From the NCBI GenBank assembly GCA_002310235.1, contig DBYO01000033.1, positions 85,613 through 149,612 on the forward strand: DNA of 64,000 nucleotides, in the 5' to 3' direction. The position numbers were made by a program, and so were the translations under genes. Positions within the stretch are counted from its first letter, which is position 1. Each line of letters starts with the position of its first letter. This DNA is from Bacteroidales bacterium UBA1184. Lineage in GTDB: Bacteria; Bacteroidota; Bacteroidia; Bacteroidales; ML635J-15. Positions 62,801 through 64,000 of the stretch are shown piece after piece. Under the pieces are notes generated by a model. The model searched no databases, had not been told where the DNA came from, and was given only the letters and a program-made list of their open reading frames with translations.

Positions 62801-62919
62801 CTTCGCTGTGGATGCCTATGGGCGTGGTAATCTGCTTCGGCACAATTTTCTCGTTACCACTGATAGTAACCGTACTTCCTGTAGCATACTGGCAAATCTA
62901 CAAACGCAAAGGAGAATGA
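59842..62919 (+). CDS. Efflux RND transporter permease (AcrB/HAE1-like)
   Basis: The product is 1025 residues, the full family length, with 12 membrane helices and two large periplasmic loops. Motifs are VVAAIYPGASAQEVEQQVAK and EFPQFTIRQG at the porter domain, GMIVDNSIIVIDGY in TM4 carrying the proton-relay Asp (near residue 405), and MRPIFLTSATTALGVIPMI late in the protein. It should be a proton-driven pump for drugs or other amphiphiles. The substrate cannot be told. The gene is followed by a TolC-like gene with an ATGA overlap. Confidence 0.95.
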   Translation: MKKRNHIESAMQHHNIIFVVCAALVAFGIFSLPNLNKDEFPQFTIRQGVVAAIYPGASAQEVEQQVAKPLERFLFTYQEIDKDGTYSISENGIVYVFVELKPTINDKDAVWSKIRHGLKLFKTTSLPAGVLEVVVVDDFGNTSSMLLAVESEQRTPRELESYSEQICDRLRSIREMGNLKTFGIQKEEIAVSIDAEKLSAYGIDQKVLLAELATQGFRTIGGNVEENSGNSQIHIAIPYDSEYAIGEQIVYADPSGNSIRLRDIADIERRYAEPSSYIEYNGKNCVIISMEMCAGNNIVAFGEKVEKILDEMRHELPPDVNLQRITDQPKVVNKSVISFLRDLVESMLVVIAVMLLLFPLRTALVAGSGVPICTAITLGLMYLFGIELNTVTLAALIVVLGMIVDNSIIVIDGYTDYQQKGHSRWFSASVSTKELFVPTLLATLAICAMFFPMTKIINGPLGDFVKLFPWTISFALLISLLYAVWITPYLCTKFIRKKDENVNAFEKAQNKFFDLLQNSFEKLLNLCFRFPKTVILIFFVTFAIGIFLFTRMNIQMLPKADRDCFAVEIHLTEGSSLTQTAEVVDSLQRILNADSRVKAVTSFVGCASPRFHATYAPQMGKKSYAQFIVNTISEKATLEILKEYGEKYENYFPNAYVRFKQMDYQAVKNPIEVRFRGDNLQQMETLADTLKAYMNTLPEVTWVHSDYDESTPNVKIRLKPDEASQLGITQSMLSIFLSGALGGQTLTSVWEGDYKIPVVLYSQVSDTSKIRTLENMLVPTAMPSVWVPLRQVAEIEPEWRKSSITRYNSIRTITVGCDLKYGCSQPVSMKQVTKFVDNNIKPTMPEGIKVEYGGLTGANNSMIPQIVVSIIAAVLVLFIFLLYHFAKIDMAVLSIASSLICIFGAFTGLWMFGLDFSITAVLGIVSLIGVIVRNAIIMFEYAESLRRDGHKTAKEAAYEAGKRRMRPIFLTSATTALGVIPMIIAATSLWMPMGVVICFGTIFSLPLIVTVLPVAYWQIYKRKGE

Positions 62920-64000
62920 AAAGACTAACCGCCATATTATCCGCATTGTTGATCAGCCTTACTATGTTGGCACAGAACGAATTCACGACTTCCGACATCG
63001 AAAAGGCGGAAGTATCGGCACAACACCTTTCGCTTGACGAGTGCAAACGCCTCGCCATCGAAAACAACGCCAAGATAAAGAACGCGGAACTTGACATTGA
63101 GGCTGCAGAACTAACAAAAAAAGGCGTTTTCACAAAATACTTCCCGCAGGTAAGCATCAAGGGAGGCGCCTTCAAGGCAACCGACCCGCTGCTCGACATG
63201 GACATGGGCAAAGGCAATGTAAATGTCAATTTCGGCAACTTGGCGATGAACAATGCTTTCACTACACTATACAATGTCTATGGGCCATACATAGATGCAA
63301 ATATTAATGTAAAAGGTCTCGATGATGGCATTGTTGGCGGAGTAATGGCCATACAGCCCGTTTTTGTCGGTGGACGAATTGTAAATGGCAACAAATTGGC
63401 AGGACTTGGCGTTGAAGCTGCAAAATTGCAGACCGAAATCGCACGAGACGAAACCGACCTTAAAACAGTGGAACTTTACTGGACAATTATTTCGTTGCAG
63501 GAAAAGAAGAAAATTATCGCTTCGGCAAACCAACTTCTCGACACGCTATACCGCGATGCATCGGGTGCTGTGGAGGCAGGTGTAATACATAAGAACGACA
63601 TGCTGAAAGTGACCTTGAAGCAGTCGGAAATGAAGTCGAACGAAATGAAACTGAACAATGGCATCCGCCTTGCGAAATCGGCTTTGTGCCAGCATATTGG
63701 TATTCCATACGATGAAAACTTGGTGCTTTCCGACAGCATAGGCGAAATTCCAAATCCTAACATATACCATGTTGACCACACCGAAGCCGTCAGAGGTCGT
63801 ATCGAGTATCAGCTTCTCGACCTTAGCACCGATGCCGAAAGGCTGAAGAAGAAAATGCTTGTAGGCGAAGTTTTGCCGCAGATTGCCGTCGGTGCAGGCT
63901 ACACCTGCAATACGCTGATGGACAAGTTCAAGACCAACGGCTTGGTTTTCGCAACTCTGTCCATTCCAATTTCCGACTGGTGGGAGAAGTCGTACGACCT
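62916..64000 (+). CDS. TolC family outer membrane channel protein (3' end cut by window)
   Basis: The first 361 residues are present; the gene runs off the right edge. The signal peptide ends MLAQ. LSLDECKRLAIENNAKIKNAELDIEAAEL is the opening helix of the outer-membrane-efflux repeat, followed by YFPQVSIKGG, MAIQPVFVGGRIVNGNKLAG and, at the start of the second repeat, LLDLSTDAERLKKKM with VLPQIAVGAGY. It forms the outer-membrane duct of the tripartite pump. It overlaps the pump gene by four bases. Confidence 0.92.
   Translation, partial: MKRLTAILSALLISLTMLAQNEFTTSDIEKAEVSAQHLSLDECKRLAIENNAKIKNAELDIEAAELTKKGVFTKYFPQVSIKGGAFKATDPLLDMDMGKGNVNVNFGNLAMNNAFTTLYNVYGPYIDANINVKGLDDGIVGGVMAIQPVFVGGRIVNGNKLAGLGVEAAKLQTEIARDETDLKTVELYWTIISLQEKKKIIASANQLLDTLYRDASGAVEAGVIHKNDMLKVTLKQSEMKSNEMKLNNGIRLAKSALCQHIGIPYDENLVLSDSIGEIPNPNIYHVDHTEAVRGRIEYQLLDLSTDAERLKKKMLVGEVLPQIAVGAGYTCNTLMDKFKTNGLVFATLSIPISDWWEKSYD

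Noticed and set aside
1..64000. Insertion sequences, prophage, conjugative element or defence system
   Set aside because: No transposase, integrase, relaxase, phage structural, restriction or nuclease-effector gene was recognised on either strand.

Overview
The window comes from a member of the phylum Bacteroidota, most likely class Bacteroidia. It carries a rich type IX secretion (T9SS) repertoire: PorP/SprF, a PorE-like OmpA protein, a PorU-type sortase with a PorV-family partner, two type B and two type A C-terminal sorting domains. It also has a TonB-dependent receptor/DUF4249 pair, many lipoproteins, and TAnnTTTG promoter elements instead of E. coli-type -10 boxes. No rRNA, tRNA, CRISPR array, transposase, integrase or phage gene was seen, so this looks like ordinary chromosome with a large surface-protein load.

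Layout. 1-149 is the tail of an unrecognised gene. 150-545 is a non-coding repeat mosaic. 546-12751 is a surface-adhesin locus: porP/sprF and an ompA/porE-like gene run leftward, and two giant tandemly duplicated PKD proteins with type B sorting domains run rightward from a shared promoter region. 12785-15052 holds a PLP-dependent (arginine-type) decarboxylase and pdxJ. 15216-17309 is an envelope operon (glycosyltransferase, gmhA, hotdog protein). 17524-19812 is a type A T9SS cargo protein. 19929-26005 is the PorU2-like sortase with its PorV-like partner. 26074-28849 holds pssA, purS and an Ig-like lipoprotein. 28980-39140 is one 3386-residue T9SS cargo protein built from four tandem beta-helix/Ig modules. 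39171-44817 holds thiL, a repeat protein of unknown function, queG, a lipoprotein and pepD.

44966-48397 is a TonB receptor with a DUF4249 lipoprotein. 48635-49816 is a small XRE regulator diverging from a PKD lipoprotein. 49945-55675 holds guaA, xseB, three small envelope genes, a 17-residue-repeat beta-flower-type protein and ahcY. 55844-56554 is pepE. 56732 to the right end is a TetR-led efflux operon (lipoprotein, DUF2147, hotdog, membrane fusion protein, RND pump, TolC-like channel), cut by the window edge.

The least explained structure is between the genes. Several intergenic gaps (150-545, 26805-26845, 42308-42628, 48398-48500, 51692-51766, 53602-53668, 55676-55843) are mosaics of the same few repeat types. 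One type is strings of tiny GGC-GNA-GCC hairpins joined by AGAAAC spacers. A second is a family of larger palindromes around GACGTTGC/GCAACGTC. A third is AT-rich phased heptamers (GATTTGA or AGTTGAA type). Arms of both hairpin families change in a compensatory way, and a perfect 31-base inverted match links two mosaics 42 kb apart. This is the best candidate here for something undescribed.
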